Shown here one piece after another: positions 42,812 to 53,559 of a DNA stretch of 64,000 bases. How positions within the stretch are numbered: position 1 is the stretch's first letter; each line of letters opens with the position of its first letter. The DNA comes from Macrolepiota albuminosa (taxonomy: Eukaryota; Basidiomycota; Agaricomycetes; Agaricales; Agaricaceae). The notes under the pieces are model-generated. The model searched no databases and was not told where the DNA came from. It saw only the letters and a program-made list of their open reading frames with translations. The stretch spans positions 1,488,001-1,552,000 of the forward strand of contig JAMWFC010000090.1 in the NCBI GenBank assembly GCA_027475525.1, written 5' to 3'. A program made the translations under genes and the position numbers.

Positions 42812-42965
42812 ATTACATCAAAAAGCGGTGGAAGATTTTCTTCATCATTGGCTGCCATGCCTCCATCCATCTCTTTTGCCATCACAAGATTACATCAAAA
42901 AGCGGTGGAAGATTTTCTTCATCATTGGCTGCCATGCCTCCATCCATCTCTTTTGCCATCACAAG
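42812..42965. repeat. Perfect 77-bp tandem duplication no. 4
   Basis: 42812-42888 is repeated exactly at 42889-42965. The paralogous block at 56815-56900 has only one copy, which shows that the duplication is specific to this site. Confidence 0.95.
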
Positions 42966-43786
42966 AATAGCAGCGGAAGGTTTTCTTTGTCCTTGGTCGC
43001 CATATGTTTGCTGCTCCAGACTTTTGTTTGTCCACCATCACTGGCCGCTATGGTGTCCATTGCTGTTAGTCCTTCTGCTCCTTCACCAACAATGAATAGA
43101 GGTGGCAAAGAATTGTCATCTATCTCCTCTTCTGCAGGAATGAACAAAGAAGGCAAAGAATCCTCTTCTATCTCCTCTTCCGCAGGAATGAACAAAGGTG
43201 GCAAAGATTCGTCTTCTGTCTCCTCTTCCACAGGAATGAACAAAGGTGGCAAAGATTTGTCTTCCGTCTCCTCTTCCGCAGGAATGAACAAAGGAGGGAT
43301 ACCCTCTAAGTCAGGGTCACTAATAGATGGATTAGGGATATCCATCTGGTTGTCGTCAGTTTCCCCCAGCTCCCTGAATGTCCCATGGATATGAGCTGCT
43401 GAGGTGGAAGGAAGTTGGGATGCTAGTTGAACCACAACGCGAGAGTTTTCTATTGTAGGGCCATACACTAGTCCAGGTTTACTCTGACTGTAGAGGTGGT
43501 GGAATGGATGTTGTGCGTTTGAGGGTTCAATATGCATCAAGGATGGCCATTGGGGAGAGTCGACATCAGAGTCTTGAGGATCAGGCTGCTCACCATTAAT
43601 ACTGTTGGTATGGGACTCGATGCCTGTCAATTGGCCCATCCAAGCAGGATCCATGGACCTGGCAATGGAACTGACAACAGAAGCAGCAATGGACTTGCTG
43701 CCAGCAAACAGGCAGATCATATCATTGGCTATTGGCGCATGTTCCGTTCTATCCAGCGACCGCCACTTGTCTAGGGCTAGAAGCAT
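42959..43786 (-). CDS. Accessory protein with acidic 16-residue repeats (unknown function)
   Basis: A 275-codon frame, MLLALDKWRSLDRTEHAP to LLFL. The N-terminal half is unremarkable. Residues from about 160 to 230 are five tandem copies of a 16-residue unit with consensus SLPPLFIPAEEEIEDD, encoded by a 48-bp minisatellite. The start may be internal to an exon, because the gene probably has introns like its neighbours. It lies downstream of the KDZ transposase on the same strand and is deleted in the shortened copy at 56.1-57.5 kb. I do not recognise the family. Confidence 0.45.
   Translation of the reverse strand: MLLALDKWRSLDRTEHAPIANDMICLFAGSKSIAASVVSSIARSMDPAWMGQLTGIESHTNSINGEQPDPQDSDVDSPQWPSLMHIEPSNAQHPFHHLYSQSKPGLVYGPTIENSRVVVQLASQLPSTSAAHIHGTFRELGETDDNQMDIPNPSISDPDLEGIPPLFIPAEEETEDKSLPPLFIPVEEETEDESLPPLFIPAEEEIEEDSLPSLFIPAEEEIDDNSLPPLFIVGEGAEGLTAMDTIAASDGGQTKVWSSKHMATKDKENLPLLFL
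43095..43290. repeat. 48-bp in-frame minisatellite (about four to five units)
   Basis: Units contain GGAATGAACAAAGGTGGCAA and TCTCCTCTTCC. The 48-bp period keeps the reading frame of the acidic repeat protein. Confidence 0.85.
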
Positions 43787-44650
43787 CTGCTAGTGGCCCC
43801 TGGTGGATCCGCTACCTGCAAACACACGGAGCAAATCGTCTGGTGCTGGGACGGACACCAATCCATCGGATGGCAATGTCATGGGCGGCTGGCGGTTGCA
43901 TGCCAAGAAGCTTTCAAGAGAGTGGAAGCCTTGCTGATGTACGAGAAGGCAATGCTCCAGCGTTTCATTGCTTAAGACCTGAACATCCTCTCAGCCGATG
44001 TGGCTCCACCAATCATAGCCATACAGATTCCTGATAAGACCTTGATGGCCATCAATAAACTCCAGGATCTCTGTGGGCAAAGTTTGCTGATTTTAGAGAG
44101 GAAAGAATCTGCTCATGCTTTTGATAATGTCTGGGACATTGCAGACTACATTATTTAGTGATACAGCCTCCAGATATGTCAATACAAAGTTCTATGGCAC
44201 ACAGTCAGATCCTAATATATTTACATATTTTGAAGTTATTTTACCAACTCCTTGTCTAGATGCTGTATAATCCATGCCTCTTCCACTTCAAGACTTGATG
44301 CAAGATTGCCAAATATAAAAAGTGCTGCAATGAGGCGTGACTCAATGTAGTCAACAACCTCTTGCAAATTTTCTAGTACAGTAGCTTGGAACATGACATT
44401 GTGTGGTACAGAGGTAGACACCATTGCACTCTTGCTTGTAGAAGCGGATACTGCTATGTATCAGATTTTTGTGCCTTGTAAACAAAAGTGATTTTCAACA
44501 ATTCCATTGCACGTGACTGTCACAAATCCGTTCCAATCATCTGCTGATGGCAGCAAGCTATATCCATCAGTTCAATCCATCTCCGCATCCATCACATCAA
44601 TCCATCTCTGCATCCGTCATATCAATCTGTCTCTGCATCCACCATTTTCA
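43787..44650. other. No supported gene inside the KDZ region
   Basis: Short open frames on both strands (for example 44236-44424 minus and 43732-44034 plus) have no recognised motif. An imperfect CATCCATCACATCAATC microsatellite-like repeat lies near 44575-44640. Confidence 0.35.
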
Positions 44651-47538
44651 CAGCAGATCTCTTGCAGTTTGGGGGGAAATAAAATTAGGAAGCACCTGCC
44701 TAAATTTAACCAAATATCTGCCTGGTTGAAGAAATACTGAACTGTCCACTCCATTTCACTCGTGACAAGCTGATATTCCTCTGTCCATCTGTTGCATTGT
44801 GCTCTAGCATGTAGATAATGAACACGATTAACTGAAGAGATATGTTCACAAATGGATGTAATGATAACGGAAATGTTAACAAGAGGACTCACATTCAGAA
44901 ATAGTTGCAGATTCATTTTCTGCATCAGAATTAGAGTGCCATATGCAAAATACCTTGATCCTTGATGAACCAGAAATGTTGGAATCTCGTATAGCTGTGC
45001 TTGCATTCAAATCCGCTTTCTGTAGAACTGGATACTTTCTCTGAATGCTGGAGTCCAATCCTAGTTGCAGCAGAGCACTGCGGCATCATGCATAGGCATG
45101 AGCCTTCACCAAGATTGAGGCCTGAATTCTTTGAAGAGATGCGCAAGCTTGAGTTTTCACATTCTTGCTTGGGGCAACCCAAACGACATGAGAATATAGG
45201 AATGATTTCTCTGCAATGAATTCCCGAAGGGCTTGCAGGAGCCTTTCAATTTGAATCAAGTGCAGATTGTGCTCTATCATTGTTAATGGTGAGACATTAT
45301 CCATGATCATAGATAGGAAGGAGATTTCAAAATCTTCTGGAACAACTACATCCATTGGTTCAAGGTTATCCACCGGCAGTACCAGCGGATCCGCTAGTTG
45401 TCCATCTTCTGCCATTTTATTGTTGTCAAAGGCTCCAGGAACTTCATCCGGTTCCAGGGGGGCAGTCCACCTTCCACTAGCAATAAACCTGCTCCTGTCC
45501 TGAGAAGCAGCAAGGACATTGAGTCGAACCCTTAATAGTTCTCTTTTTGCCTCGACCTTTTGCTGATTATCATTGCTTGCATGCTGATTCAAACAGCAAA
45601 CCTGGTCCTGAAGTGCAATTCTGAGCTTCCAATTAGTGAAATAGGTTGGGCCATCAGCAATACACCTTACTGCTGCTCCTCAATGTCAAGGGCAAGTTGA
45701 ATCCAGAAGGAATGAATATCCGTTGCTGCAACATCCGTTGAGTGGTTTCCACTGTCTGCTGCCATTCGGTCTTCACTTGCACTATTGAAGGTCATTGTAC
45801 GAGCTTTGAGAATATCCATTGCTTTATGGTTTCCCTCCTCTCTGAGCCTTTCTGCCTTAGCTATTCCGGCTTCCCAGCTTGTTAGTAAATCCGTTGATAT
45901 TCCGACGGATCGCTCGGTGAAATATTGAACGGCTGCATCTCTCATCTCAACAGCAGTCCTGTACTTTCGACATAGGAATGGAACCATGTCAAGCAGCTTC
46001 TTCCAGTTTGAGTCACACATGTGATCATCAAGGATTTCTGCCCGATGTGCCAAGGTAGCCGTACGGGCCATCTGTGAGACTTCATTTAGTGTAGACCAGA
46101 GACTTTCAATTATCTCCCCAGCCAAATGACCGGCCCCAGAAATGAAGGACGGGGCAAAGCGGAAAAAACAATCCTCCTTATGCCCATGAACATGAAGAAG
46201 TCCTATTGCAAAGTCCATGAGTAGATTATCTGGCAGGACTTCTTTGGCCTCGGCAAGCCATTCAGAAAATTTGACACACCACTGGCATGCTATGTCATAT
46301 ACCAGTAGGAGACACTGAATCCCATCCATGTTGGTCGTCTTAACTGCCCATGTGATGGAAAAGTCTGTGTAAACCTGGCCTTCACCACGGGTCAAGTTTG
46401 TTACACTATTAGGAGCAAAGCAGCCGTGCCGTATACATGCCGTTGCAACAATACCAGTAATGTCGCATGACTTGTTCATCATCAGGGCCTTTTCAATAGC
46501 TTTGAATGTGTTTTCACAGGCGGCTCCCTGGACAGCCGGAGGTCCAGCGGACGGCCGACGGACAGGATTGAATTGATGAGCGGACGGTGGACAGGTAGAG
46601 TTAAAGAATGTCACTCACCGTTGGCTGTTCCTTTGCGCGCTTGAGATAGTGGGTGAGCTCATCCCTCCTGGCCATCATACCACCACCTTCTGAATGCCAT
46701 ACATCATGAGCAGGATTAGAATGTCGGACGTGATCCGCCTTGAAGTTGCCGTCCATCATTAAAGAACGATTGAACTTCCACCGGACGGGATCTTCTTCCC
46801 AGTTGGATGGAAGATTGACTCCTGGTTGGGGACAAGTTGGACAGAATATTGCAAGTTCACCATGGTCCGGTGCCATGGGATGTCTTGATTCATCATGGCC
46901 AAAGCCTGCCCACTTCAACTTCTTCAGCCACTGCCATGAACAAGAAAGTCGTCGTAGCTCGCGGTAAAGGTTATCCACAAGCCTGCCCACTTCAACTTCT
47001 TCAGCCACTGCCATGAACAAGAAAGTCGTCGTAGCTCGCGGTAAAGGTTATCCACCTCACCAGAAGATGCAATCGGAGAAGTTATTCTTGCAATTTTCTG
47101 CCAGTACTGGTAGGCGGATGCTTTGCACTCTAGATTTGTCAGACGGAAGTCGTCCAGCACAGCCGTTGTAAAATATGTTTGTGTCTGATCAAATGTACTG
47201 GGGACCAGCTGCGAGCGGATGGTATCCTCCACCAAGACATCCATCCCAGAACACTCACATGAAATGACAGTGATGTAGTATACTCCAGTTGTGTGAACAA
47301 TCCGTTGTATTGGATTCCCAAAGCAATCATATCTGTCTATATGGAACCCGTTCATGGCTGGCCGATCTTCTGGAATATCTTCTATTGGCACATTATTCTC
47401 TGGGTCCTGTTGCTCTTCCTCTTCCATGATTTGATCAAGGCTGGCATCTTGAAGTCTGCTCAGGAAATCTGAAGTCATGTCTGGATGTGCTGCCAGATGT
47501 CCTGGGTCACTATCCGCTGATGGAAGTTCAATATTCAA
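44650..47538 (-). CDS. KDZ transposase, multi-exon, D,D,E residues present
   Basis: The minus-strand segments are 47538-46979, 46901-46619, 46527-45667, 45592-45086 and about 45070-44700. The N-terminal part has the CxC2-like helper region (DRYDCFGNPIQRIVHTTGVY) and RELRRLSCSWQWLKKLKW. The catalytic region has FCPTCPQPGVNLPSNW, MMDGNFKADH (first Asp), YDIACQWCVKF (second Asp), GHKEDCFFRFAPSFISGAGH and GEIIESLWSTLNE (Glu). The C-terminus has KSFLYSHVVWVAPSKNVKTQ and ARAQCNRWTEEYQLVTSEME. An intron at 46618-46528 has GT/AG ends and joins in frame. The 77-bp duplication at 46902 breaks the frame, and dropping one copy rejoins it exactly. Relative to the copy at 57.2 kb, about 110 bp of the last exon are missing here. 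Confidence 0.8.
46902..47055. repeat. Perfect 77-bp tandem duplication no. 5 (breaks the KDZ frame)
   Basis: 46902-46978 is repeated exactly at 46979-47055. Translating across both copies gives the same LYRELRRLSCSWQWLKKL text twice in two frames. Only one copy is compatible with a continuous transposase. Confidence 0.95.
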
Positions 47539-47639
47539 TTGATATTCAAGTCATAGAAACTCTTGCTCCTGAATGTCCTTTTTCCACTCGTGGTCCTCAA
47601 GAGCCCTGACCCTGACCTTCTCTTGATGACAGTTTGCAT

Positions 47640-48500
47640 GCAATGAATTGTGTTGGATATAGAAATACCCTCCAGTATCCGACATATTCATTGGTTGGAA
47701 ATACCTACCATTCCATACTTCAGGTCGGTGAAATGGGTTGGAGTCGTGCGTGCAGCGGAAACATCCACGACAGAATATTCTTGACCCAACACAATCACGG
47801 CATCACCATTGTGCGAGGTAATGGTCAGGACAAGCAAGGCAATCAGTAATGTCATCCATTGATTCATGACCAAGCAATCCATTGAGCAACTGTAGAACAT
47901 GGTTGATGAAGTTGTTAAGATAATCTGCCTGTGTCTATGTATGAACTTGAATAATTTGCTCTCAATAATAGCATACATTCAAATCACCTTTACATGCCTT
48001 ATGGATACGGGCATTGTATCATCTACATCATCTACCATTGGATTATTGTCCAAGTGTGCAAAGTTATCATCATCTGCAAATGCCGCAGGTGGTGCACCAG
48101 TTACAATGGGAATGGGACCCAGTGGTAGCCATTGTGTTATGAGGACTGGCAACCCTCGTATGTTCTGAGTGAGTTGTGTCCTTTCCTCAGCAAATGGGAT
48201 GAGGTCCCTTTGTCTGATGACTGTTGTTTTTGGTCACTTGCGTTTCTTTAGAGAGTTCAGGTTCATGATCAAAATATCTATGGCCAGAACCTAGCCATTG
48301 TACCAAATATCTAATGAGACTGCTCATTGATATTGGCAATATGCCCCAATTTGGACAGGCCAGATACCAGTGGACAGTGGACCCTATCTGTCAAAGACAA
48401 ACGGAATCCATTTGTCATCAACGGACACTGAACAGAAAATCTATATTTTATTATGTGATCCTTTAGTTGAGAACTGTGTGGTTGCAGAAAATTATATTGT
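47640..48500. other. No supported gene
   Basis: Sequence between the KDZ transposase start and the divergent gene. Open frames of about 70-95 codons lack motifs. It may hold the KDZ 5' end and a bidirectional promoter. Confidence 0.35.
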
Positions 48501-48508
48501 CTACAAAC

Positions 48509-50597
48509 ATGTCTGCCCTCCTGCAACCGCCTGAACCAATATTTTCACCAAAGAAAAGACGAGTGGAACCAATATTTACAGCAGAAGAAAGATCTATCTT
48601 TGAACTATACAAGGAACTATACCACTCCTCAACTACTCCACAAGCTTGGACTGCTATCTTGAAGGATAAAATCCTAACGGATATCTTCAACTACTGGGCC
48701 ACTAAGGGGACAGAGCCAAAGACAGGGGAAGAGTGGGCAGAGAGAATCAAAGTAGGTACAGCAACTCATTGCAAAGAACTAGACATCATTTGCTTGAATA
48801 GAAGGTTGTCCAGTATATCAAGAATTGCTGGTGCCCTTATTACCAGCATAAAGATCCAAAGGTGCTTCTGAAAACTTCGCTGCAAGATGTTGTCCAGCAG
48901 ACAATGGCAAAGGAGATAAACGGGGAGATTCAGAACTTGTTGAGGGGTAAGGATCACAACGCCTTGGGATTGGATGCATTTGCACAATATAATGTGGCTG
49001 TCAAAAATATTATGCATCAACTCACACTGCAGAAGGAAAGTTGTTTACAGAAGATGGTGGCAAAATGGAGCAAAAAAGGAAATCTGCCAGAAATTCAGCG
49101 CAAGTTGGTACTCCTTCCATCCCCCATCCATCCTCTATTCATTGTACATCCGTCTGCTTGATTCCGCTTTCTAATCATTGTCTCTCCAGGAAGGCCCAAA
49201 AGCACAGTTTGAAGCATGTGGACAATGCAGATGTGCTTTGATCTAGAGAGATGGGCATGTTGAGTTGGACTGTTGTTGGTTGGTATGCAGATGAAGGCAT
49301 GACTATTAGAATGTATGTGGTGCCATCATTCTTTAAACAATTTTGACACCAATTATAGTCATGACAATATGTCATACTTGATCCATGCTAACCAACCTAC
49401 CTTTCAAGACTCCTTTCCTGACCTTGTTAGTGACCTTAACAAGAAGATGATGGATTACATATCTGCTCTTCTTGGTAGAGACATGCCATCCAACATGCAA
49501 TCACCCCATGATTTGACTCCTCCTATCCTTACATGCCATGACCTCATTCTTGATCTGGATAGGGATGGATTCCCAATATTACCAGCAGATCCAGGACCAA
49601 ATATATTTCAAACTCGGGCAGAATTGGAAATGCTTGTCCGGGACTATCTAAATACTCATTACAGTGAATCCTAGTTTTCTCCACCTTTGCTCATCATCTG
49701 ATCACCCCATCAGAAATTGCGTCTGGTTACCGGTATGAATCTGCTCCTTACAAGGCAGTGAGGACCAATGATCAGCAATTCATACATTCAAGGTATCTTC
49801 CAGAGGGTCTGATATTCCAAGATCTCCATAATCTTGGTCAGCCTAAGCTATTGCATCTGCTGAACTTCTGGAGAGACCGTCAAGGACAGTATGGATCCAA
49901 TAACACCTTCTGCTAGACGGTTTATCTCAACCGTCACAAGCAGCCAGTAGCTGCTGAGTATGGCACCCGAGCTGATCGTGAAAAAAATGTGGCAGCAGCA
50001 GCAGCACGTAAGGCTACACGCAAAAATAGAGGGAAAAATCGGAAACAGAGGCCAACACCATCAGTGATAGTCGATGGCAACAGTAGGACCATTGCTAATG
50101 ATAGAGCCGCTGATGGCAGATCAGCTTTAGTCACCGGATCTGCAGCCAACTTGGAGTGGCAACTGGGGCCTACACTTTCCCTGTCACCTAGCGTACCACA
50201 CACACCACTGCCTGACTTACAGGAGGAACCCCCTGTCTTGCGCTCACCGCACACTCCCCAGCCTCAGTGCCACAACAGATCCACGGTTCACAACAAATCC
50301 CAACTAAATGTATCAGCTTCTGCTCACAACAAATCCATTCATGACAAATGTGGTGATGATACAGCAGTGGTAGATGCCACTACCATCCACCTCTTACAAC
50401 AAAGAGGATGGAGCCATCCAGACCCTCCAATTAATGGCCCTAGTGATGGTTCCCCTAGATATAGAGTGTCAAGAAGGGTGCTCAACATTCTTCAAGATGA
50501 GGACAATGACCAATTTGAAGGTGAGGGAAGGCCAGCATTACAAAACCAAAAGAAGCGCAAGGCATTGCCTAACCAACTGTCAACAAATTCCAAGTGA
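48509..50597 (+). pseudogene. Hypothetical Agaricomycete-type protein gene next to the KDZ element, decayed
   Basis: It starts MSALLQPPEPIFSPKKRR at 48509. Exon 1 ends at 48751; a 62-bp intron (GTAGGT...GTCCAG) leads in phase to exon 2 at 48814 (YIKNCWCPYYQHKDPKVLL). Exon 2 reads to GNLPEIQRK near 49110. A second intron ends near 49191 (CTCCAG), followed by EGPKAQFEACGQC. DLERWAC and then, after a one-base slip, SWTVVGWYADEGMTIRMYV lie near 49238-49320. Later segments include RYLPEGLIFQDLHNLGQP and LLHLLNFWRDRQ (about 49790-49880), a TAG near 49914, and a basic tail KATRKNRGKNRKQRP to 50597. I recall similar unnamed proteins from mushroom genomes near transposons; no function is known. The frameshift and stop suggest it is broken. 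Confidence 0.5.
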
Positions 50598-50867
50598 CCC
50601 CACAAGTCTCAAGCACAAATGCTACAGGAAGATGCAGCTCGATACATTGATATGTCTACACCAGTAAAAAGGAGTAGCAGCCGCACTAAGGTCATTTGAC
50701 CAGTCCACCGTCATTGATGTGGGGAAGGGGGAAATGTTACATTACATTTTTGTAAACTATAGTATTACAAAAATGTAGCAATATCTGTCATAGCAAAAAA
50801 AAACTTAAACTGTCCATCTTCACTTGTCTTTTGTTGCCTTCCATCTCTCAGTAAGCCAACTGGATGA

Positions 50868-52308
50868 TCAGGTCTGTTGCATGTTGCTGCGAGCCCGTCC
50901 CCTTGGGCCAGAGAAAGGGTCCTTGGCAGGGACTGGCGGAGGGATGGAAGATGGTTGAGAGGGTGACAGAGATGTTTGTGTGGGAGACGTCTCTGAGGAT
51001 GTTTGTTGAAGTGGGGACGGAGCGACGGTGAGAGCAGATAAGTCAGTGGTGTGATGTGATTGGTCAGTGGTGAGGGCAGAGGTATCATCAGTAGGAATGG
51101 ATATGTCAGCAGTGGCAGGGGATTGGTCAGCAATGGGGTCAGGAGTGGTTTCTTCCTCTTCAATGATGGGTCCAAGTCCACTGTGCCCTGTTGGATGCAC
51201 TGCCACATCATTCTGAGCTGACAGACTGGAGGGATGGGTGGAGATGTGAAGTCAACTCTGCAAAGTGTCAACCATACCCTGAATATGGCGGATCTGCTCC
51301 TCCATCTGACAGATCCATCCGTTGTGGGATGCAAGCGTCTGACCTGCACGAGAAACATTGGTTTGCAGGGTTTCCATGCAGCCACCAAGCATGTCAACCT
51401 GAGTCTGGTAGCAATGAAAGAAGTCCTCAATATGCGGTAACCAGCTCATCTCAGCTGTGACAAACCTGTCCCACACCTGCTCCCCAACATTCCGCAATGC
51501 TTCCTGGAACCCATTCTCCATCCTGTCCAAACAGCTCTCCACCCCTGCCATTACACCAGCCACAATATCCTCACTGTGACTAGACTCCATTGCCCACTCC
51601 TTGCCCTTTCCCTTGACTAGAAGAGGATCCGCTGGGCAGTTGGAGGTTGACGGTTGAGATGGACGGACGAACAGTTTTGATGGTCCCACGATTGGACCGG
51701 CTGGTTCATCTGCTAACTATTGGTTAGCTATTTGAGCAGGAAAAGAGTTTCATACCATCATCACTCTCAATAATCGTCACTGACTTCTTTCTCAGTGGTT
51801 TTTTCTCCTTTCTCTTGTTGCTGGGCTTGATAGTTTTCTTGACAATTGTCAGGCTGCATGTTTGTTTGTGAATGAGCCGGCAGGGATTGCATGTGGTGCC
51901 ACCCTTTGTCCTGACACACTGTAGCTGCTTACTTGCACAATATTGGCAAGGGGGGTTGATGTGCTGACCCTTGCAACAAGGTGCTGTCCTCAGATACCTG
52001 CTCAACAGCATCCCTCCAGTAATTTCCCCCTTTGGTATCCTGCCCTCTTGTTCTTCCTCTTTCTTTTCCTCTTCATCCTCATCCTCATCCTCATCCTCCT
52101 GCTCCTTCTGTTGACAATAGGTACCAGGAGGATGTTGACCAATATAGGTCACCCATTTTGGCTTCTTGGGATTTGGCGATGGACCAGACAAATCTCCTGC
52201 CACTGGAGGACTTGGTCGTTTTCTCTTCTTCAGAATTGGTGATGGACCAGACAAATCTCCTGCTGCTGTCCTATGACCTATCTGGTCTTCTTGTGCCAGT
52301 GCCATCAA
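50868..52308 (-). CDS. Hypothetical protein with a Zn2Cys6-like cysteine cluster and coiled-coil region
   Basis: Exon 1 (52308 to about 51740) has two copies of an AGDLSGPSP...KKRK/KKPK basic motif, a Glu/Asp tract (EDEDEDEDEEEKKEEEQEG), then PCQYCASKQLQCVRTKGGTTCNPCRLIHKQTC. This cysteine spacing resembles the fungal binuclear cluster in DNA-binding proteins. Lys-rich sequence follows. Exon 2 (about 51700-51250) has a helical MENGFQEALRNVGEQVWDRF and MEEQIRHIQGMVDTLQS region, and the tail to 50868 is Ser/Thr/Pro-rich. It may bind DNA. It lies convergent with the gene at 48.5 kb and near the KDZ element. The family is not recognised. Confidence 0.5.
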
Positions 52309-52540
52309 TAGACAAGCCCCTCAGTTGGGAGTTCTTTGTTAGACATGGCAGATGGAGGATTAAAGAAACGGACGAGAACTTTACACAAAGCAAGTTTTGA
52401 AAATAGATATCATGTGACCCTGTTTAAATTACAAAAAGAAGTTTGATTTATTGCTTGACAAAACCTTACTTTATTTATCTTACAGTTTAGTAAATAACAA
52501 TTAGCTAAGCAGGTCAAAAATTGCAAACATCTTAATGTTT
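52309..52540. other. No supported gene
   Basis: Short spacer between the Zn-cluster gene and the tRNA-like repeats; possibly the gene's promoter. Confidence 0.3.
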
Positions 52541-52541
52541 A

Positions 52542-52626
52542 TTGCACTAAGCAGAAATTGAACCCGCCTACTGCAAGACATAATAAAGACCAATGGATAA
52601 TATTCCACTAGACCACCGATGCTTAC
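52542..52626 (-). repeat. tRNA-derived (SINE-like) module A, copy 4
   Basis: Inverted copy: AGCAGAAATTGAACCCGCC (B box in reverse) to CACTAGACCACCGATGCTT (A box in reverse). Confidence 0.5.
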
Positions 52627-52703
52627 TGTACATTGCTATGATGTAAATAAACATCAGTCTATTATTCTGTGTGTGGTCAAAAATATTTGAGTTCGATGTC
52701 AAT

Positions 52704-52784
52704 GCACTAGGGGGAGTCAAACCCACTTATTGCAAGATATAAGGAATACCAATTGGAAATATTCCACTACACCACAGACGCTTC
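52704..52784 (-). repeat. tRNA-derived (SINE-like) module A, copy 5
   Basis: Inverted copy: GGGGGAGTCAAACCCAC to CCACTACACCACAGACGCTT. Same orientation as copy 4 and about 160 bp away. Confidence 0.5.
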
Positions 52785-52998
52785 ATGTATAATGTTATAG
52801 TGTAAATCAATATCAGTCTAATATTCCGCTACAAACCATGGTTTTCCTCTTTCCTGCATACTTCTATGGTGTAAATAAATATTAGTCTGATATTGTCAAT
52901 TCAATACAGATGCACCAGTTGCAGTAAAATCTCTATCTGTTCAAATTCTGTATGGGTCTGTTTGTGCACTACATGAACACCGTCCTGACTTGTAGTAA

Positions 52999-53080
52999 AC
53001 ACCTGTGGTACAATGGAATATTCATAAATTGATATTTCATATTGTGCACAAGAGATGGGTTTGACTCCTGCTAGTTCACA
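52999..53080 (+). repeat. tRNA-derived (SINE-like) module A, copy 6
   Basis: ACACCTGTGGTACAATGG to GATGGGTTTGACTCCTGC, with AAATTGATATTTCATATTGT between them. Close to the reverse of copy 2 at 41432-41514. Confidence 0.6.
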
Positions 53081-53117
53081 TTATATAATAGCAGCAGGCC
53101 GCTGACATCTGCTAGCG

Positions 53118-53385
53118 TCATGAATTTGATTTGTTGAAAACTCCAGAGATTTCTGCAGTGGCATAAGATGGACAAGTTTGCACGTATGTTCATTCCAGTG
53201 CTCATGACTAGTTGATAATACACTGTGGCTGGCTACTTTTGTGTGCTGGTCTTTGTAAAAAAGGTAGTCAGCCCTGGTATACCGTCACTTGTCATATGTA
53301 CTGGAATGATCTCATGCGTCAACTCCTTCATCCTATCCTGCTTCAGTAATTGCTAGAGTTTTGGTCAGATCAACTACCACAGGCG
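53118..53385. repeat. Foldback element, copy 2
   Basis: The left arm TTGAAAACTCCAGAGATTTCTGCAG pairs with the right arm CTGCTTCAGTAATTGCTAGAGTTTTGGTC. The loop is longer than in copy 1 and includes an AGTCAGCCCTGG segment. Confidence 0.5.
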
Positions 53386-53461
53386 CTTACTCCAGGTCAG
53401 TACAATGTACATGTAGAGCAAAAATGCACCCATATAAAAACACACTATTAGTCCCCATTAA

Positions 53462-53552
53462 GGTGGAGTAGGAGAAGTAGAACTCACCACTATACACAAT
53501 ATTGAATATTAATAAATGAATATTCCACTGAACCACTAGGACTGGTTGCACT
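53462..53552 (-). repeat. tRNA-derived (SINE-like) module A, copy 7
   Basis: Inverted counterpart of copy 1: GGTGGAGTAGGAGAAG...CCACTGAACCACTAGGACTGG. Confidence 0.5.
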
Positions 53553-53559
53553 GCTGATG

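Larger units (their letters stand above)
41988..47640 (-). mobile_element. KDZ (Kyakuja-Dileera-Zisupton) type DNA transposon region
   Basis: The core is a KDZ transposase on the minus strand (44700-47538) followed by at least one accessory reading frame (42959-43786) and a tail. The tail (about 41988-42990) and the transposase 3' end (about 44490-44950) recur as one shortened block at 56090-57480, which supports their belonging to one mobile unit. Terminal repeats were not found, so the limits are approximate. Confidence 0.6.

Noticed and set aside
43732..44034. Plus-strand 100-codon frame in the KDZ region
   Set aside because: No motif; overlaps the 5' part of the minus-strand accessory ORF and alternative frames equally open.
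52178..52262. Another near-tandem duplication (GATGGACCAGACAAATCTCCTG)
   Set aside because: The period is 63 and imperfect, and it encodes a repeated AGDLSGPSP peptide motif. It is a genuine coding repeat, not one of the 77-bp events.
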